A DNA stretch of 64,000 bases from Candidatus Paraprochloron terpiosi LD05 (GTDB taxonomy: Bacteria > Cyanobacteriota > Cyanobacteriia > Cyanobacteriales > Prochloraceae), in NCBI GenBank assembly GCA_018141785.1, contig CP073341.1, forward strand, positions 1,969,422 to 2,033,421. The letters are read 5' to 3'. The position numbers and the translations under genes were made by a program. The notes beneath the pieces are model-generated. The model made no database searches. It saw nothing but the letters and a program-made list of their open reading frames with translations, and was not told where the DNA came from. Positions 61,593-64,000 of the stretch are shown one piece after another (within the stretch, counting starts at the first letter, position 1; the number at the start of each line of letters is the position of its first letter).

Positions 61593-62942
61593 ATGCATCA
61601 CTTTGTAAACAAAAGTAAACTTATTCTCAAAACCCTAGGAACCCTCTTCTTACTCCTGGTAATATTTCCCTTTTCTTTGCTCCTTGTGGGGATTTCACTG
61701 TTGTGGAACTTAATTACAGCCCCCTTAAAACAAAAGGTGACAACTCCCTACCCACAGCAAACAGTGATGTTAACCGGGGGGAAAATGACCAAAGCCTTGC
61801 AACTAGCCCGCTCTTTCCAGACAGCAGGACATCGGGTAATTTTAGTAGAAACCCACAAATACTGGCTCTCAGGACATCGTTTTTCTAGAGCCGTAGATCT
61901 ATTTTGTACCGTACCAGCACCCGAACAAGATCCAAAAAGCTATTATCAGGGTCTGCTAGACATAGTGAAAACCCACAAAGTAGACATCTTTATTCCCGTT
62001 TCCAGTCCTGTAGCCAGCTACTATGATTCCCTCGCCAAGCCATTACTGTCCAACCATTGCCAGGTATTCCATTTTGATGCTCACATCACCAAAATGTTGG
62101 ACGACAAATTTACCTTCTGCCAACAAGCCCAATCTCTAGGTCTTTCTGCACCCAAGTCATTTTTAATTACGGACCCCCAACAAATTCTCAAATTTGACTT
62201 TGCAAGAGATGGCAGTGAGTACATTCTCAAGAGTATTCCCTACGATTCAGTCCATCGTTTAGACATGACAAGACTCCCCTGTCCAAACCTAGAAGAGCAT
62301 ATTAGTAAATTACCCATCAGCAAAGAAAAACCCTGGATTATGCAGGAATTTATCCCAGGTCAGGAATACTGCACCCACAGTACAGTGAGAGATGGAAAAA
62401 TTCGCCTCCATGGATGTTCCCAGTCTTCAGCCTTTCAAGTAAATTACAAACACGTAGATAATCCAGCAATTTACAACTGGGTAAAAGACTTTGTTCAGGG
62501 ATTAAATTTGACCGGGCAAATTTCCTTCGACTTCATTTTGGACCCACGAGGTCAAGTTTATCCCATCGAATGTAATCCCCGAACCCATACAGCCATTACT
62601 ATGTTCCATGATCATCCCGGGTTAGCCGACGCCTATCTCAAATCCCCCGTCAATCTCGATGCTCCACCCATTGAACCCCTACCCCATAGTCCCAGTACCT
62701 ATTGGCTTTATCACGAATTGTGGCGATTAACCGAAATCCGTTCTTGGCAGCAACTACAAAATTGGCTCGAAAAAATCACTCAGGGAACCGACGCCATATT
62801 TAGAGTAAATGATCCCCTCCCATTCCTCATGGTTCACCATTGGCAAATTCCCCTCTTGCTCCTCAAGCAGCTCTACCAGCTTAGAGACTGGCTGCGCATT
62901 GACTTCAATATTGGTAAATTAGTGGAATTAGGGGGAGATTAG
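61593..62942 (+). CDS. mysC: ATP-grasp mycosporine-glycine synthase
   Basis: A 449-residue ATP-grasp ligase. An N-terminal hydrophobic segment (about 10-42, TLFLLLVIFPFSLLLVGISL) anchors it to the membrane, as in other MysC proteins. The ATP-grasp region includes MLDDKFTFCQQAQSLGL, ILKSIPYDS, WIMQEFIPGQEYCTHS and the metal site GQVYPIECNPRTHT. It joins glycine to 4-deoxygadusol to give mycosporine-glycine. Separated from mysD by one base. Confidence 0.94.
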   Translation: MHHFVNKSKLILKTLGTLFLLLVIFPFSLLLVGISLLWNLITAPLKQKVTTPYPQQTVMLTGGKMTKALQLARSFQTAGHRVILVETHKYWLSGHRFSRAVDLFCTVPAPEQDPKSYYQGLLDIVKTHKVDIFIPVSSPVASYYDSLAKPLLSNHCQVFHFDAHITKMLDDKFTFCQQAQSLGLSAPKSFLITDPQQILKFDFARDGSEYILKSIPYDSVHRLDMTRLPCPNLEEHISKLPISKEKPWIMQEFIPGQEYCTHSTVRDGKIRLHGCSQSSAFQVNYKHVDNPAIYNWVKDFVQGLNLTGQISFDFILDPRGQVYPIECNPRTHTAITMFHDHPGLADAYLKSPVNLDAPPIEPLPHSPSTYWLYHELWRLTEIRSWQQLQNWLEKITQGTDAIFRVNDPLPFLMVHHWQIPLLLLKQLYQLRDWLRIDFNIGKLVELGGD

Positions 62943-62943
62943 G

Positions 62944-63975
62944 ATGCGAGTTCTACATCTGGTAGGTTCCAGTGTCTCAGACTTTTACTACCAGCTCTCA
63001 ATGGTATACGCCAAAGAAGTATTGCAGCCCCCCAGTGTTAGTAATTACTACGCAGTTGTAATACCCGGTGGTTTTTGGCAGTTAGGGAAATCCTTAGATT
63101 CCCTATCAGAGAAACTTTCCCTCCAAGAGATGATTTCCCGGCTACCAGAAATTGACTTAGTAGTGCCTCATATGTTTTGTATACCTGGTATGACAAGTTT
63201 CCGAGCCTTTTTTGAGGACATCCTCCGGTTACCCCTGGTAGGCTCCCCATCTAGTTGTACCGCCCTAGCAGCTAATAAAGCTCAGACACGGAGTGTTGTA
63301 TCAGCAGCTGGTGTCCCTGTTGCTAAAGCACAGCAGCTGCGCCCAGGGGACACCCTAACCATGAAGCCTCCTTTTGTAGTTAAACCCAACTCAGAAGATA
63401 ACTCCTTAGGTGTAACCCTAGTTTGGAACAAGGAGCAGATCCCGGAAGCATTGCAAATAGGCTTTCAATTAGATGACACCTTATTAGTAGAAGAGTACAT
63501 CCCTGGAAGAGAACTTCGGGTAGCCGTAATTGAGCGTCAGGGTCAGCTGTACGTCCCAGCCATGATAGAGTACCTAGTCACCGAGTCCAACCCCATTAGA
63601 ACCCTACAGGATAAGTACCAACTCAAATCAGACGGAACCCCAGCTCGTCAGCCTGAAAAGCCAGTAGCAACACCTGTCTGTCCCGCAGTCGTCACACCAG
63701 AACTATCAGAAAAACTCGCCCATGCTGCCAAGAAGGCTCATGTCGCTCTCGGCTGTCGTCATTACTCCTTATATGACTTTCGGGTCCACGCCGAAACAGG
63801 TCAACCCTACATGCTTGAAGCCGGTTTATTCTGGTCTTTCGGCAAAATCAGCATGATTTCCCGGATGATTCTTGCTGACGGCCAGAATTTAGAGGACATA
63901 GTCATGGAGTTGTGGAATAGTATAGCCTACGGGAGGAAGGACGAAAATTTAAACCCTGAAAGGTTTAAAACATAG
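62944..63975 (+). CDS. mysD: D-Ala-D-Ala-ligase-like MAA synthase
   Basis: A 343-residue ATP-grasp ligase of the D-Ala-D-Ala ligase type. KPPFVVKPNSEDNSLGVTLV, LLVEEYIPGRELRVAVIERQ and the site YDFRVHAETGQPYMLEAGLF are visible. It adds a second amino acid (Ser, Thr or Gly) to mycosporine-glycine, giving disubstituted MAAs such as shinorine or porphyra-334. A TTTAAACC/GGTTTAAA palindrome lies within its last codons (63948-63969). No NRPS-type mysE is in the window. Confidence 0.94.
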   Translation: MRVLHLVGSSVSDFYYQLSMVYAKEVLQPPSVSNYYAVVIPGGFWQLGKSLDSLSEKLSLQEMISRLPEIDLVVPHMFCIPGMTSFRAFFEDILRLPLVGSPSSCTALAANKAQTRSVVSAAGVPVAKAQQLRPGDTLTMKPPFVVKPNSEDNSLGVTLVWNKEQIPEALQIGFQLDDTLLVEEYIPGRELRVAVIERQGQLYVPAMIEYLVTESNPIRTLQDKYQLKSDGTPARQPEKPVATPVCPAVVTPELSEKLAHAAKKAHVALGCRHYSLYDFRVHAETGQPYMLEAGLFWSFGKISMISRMILADGQNLEDIVMELWNSIAYGRKDENLNPERFKT

Positions 63976-64000
63976 CCCGCAATTTATTCGCAGGCGGCCA

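Noticed and set aside
1-64000. CRISPR arrays
   Set aside because: The repeats seen are short heptamers, palindromes and coding 21-bp repeats; none shows regular 25-40-bp repeats with unique spacers, and no cas genes are present.
1-64000. tRNA or rRNA genes
   Set aside because: I saw no sequence with the TTCRANY loop and flanking stems of a tRNA and no rRNA-like stretch, though reading by eye could miss a tRNA.

Overview
The window is chromosomal DNA of a cyanobacterium. The evidence is many HIP1 octamers (gcgatcgc, e.g. near 3786, 4166, 9266, 27244, 40956, 56610), a Ycf66 protein, a cyanobacterial-type Mrp/BicA ion cluster, an intein in dnaX, large numbers of Uma2 nucleases, an NtcA-type promoter and a mycosporine-like amino acid (MAA) cluster. 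GC content looks moderate by eye (not computed). Genus cannot be fixed from the window; the load of dispersed repeats, decayed genes and mobile-element debris suits a repeat-rich filamentous or colonial strain.

Layout. 0-13.4 kb: an accessory strip with many damaged genes (TPR gene with an in-frame stop, DUF6887-like gene with a 4-bp duplication, PIN gene with a frameshift, PadR gene with an in-frame stop, class A PBP with a 1-bp deletion) around intact dnaX (with a 129-residue mini-intein), ribBA and argC, plus a ParA-HEPN pair and a GxxExxY nuclease bracketed by an inverted repeat. 13.6-17.7 kb: an operon for guanidine uptake and hydrolysis (ureohydrolase plus ABC transporter) behind an NtcA box. 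17.8-23.8 kb: an Uma2 nuclease expansion with a tandem duplication, and a PLP aminotransferase. 23.8-27.5 kb: ileS and ycf66. 27.9-36.8 kb: one-direction block with eight Mrp-type antiporter genes (two near-identical mnhD), a CPA2 Na+/H+ antiporter and the SulP bicarbonate transporter bicA. 37-40 kb: debris zone with a 5' fragment of a group II intron, a 114-nt cloverleaf-like inverted-repeat element, a truncated ycf66 copy, and a complete ORF-less group II intron inserted antisense into a small membrane-protein gene. 40-45 kb: ilvD, a PEP-CTERM gene remnant, mutS. 45.4-50.7 kb: a Septu-type ptuA-ptuB defence pair lying between direct copies of the dnaK promoter region, a tnpB fragment, an Uma2 gene, then dnaK. 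50.9-57.4 kb: a PD-(D/E)XK-like protein and a putative metal-response locus (OmpR-type regulator, histidine kinase, outer-membrane protein, His/Met-rich exported protein, two small membrane proteins) with yefM-yoeB embedded between regulator and kinase. 57.8-59.1 kb: folB, glyQ. 59.4-64.0 kb: mysA-mysB-mysC-mysD for MAA sunscreen synthesis.

How the parts work together. bicA brings in bicarbonate with Na+, and the NapA-type and Mrp antiporters next to it would restore the Na+ gradient; with the MAA genes this fits a sunlit, alkaline or saline habitat. The guanidine operon would supply ammonium and urea under nitrogen limitation. Defence-type functions are scattered (Septu, HEPN, PIN, YoeB, GxxExxY, many Uma2). 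Two families of short heptameric repeats (cgcagag type and cgcaaag type) sit directly upstream of many genes and overlap several apparent start codons; I moved starts accordingly for the GxxExxY gene, dnaX, argC and ilvD. Several single-base lesions could be real decay or assembly error; the sequence alone cannot tell.
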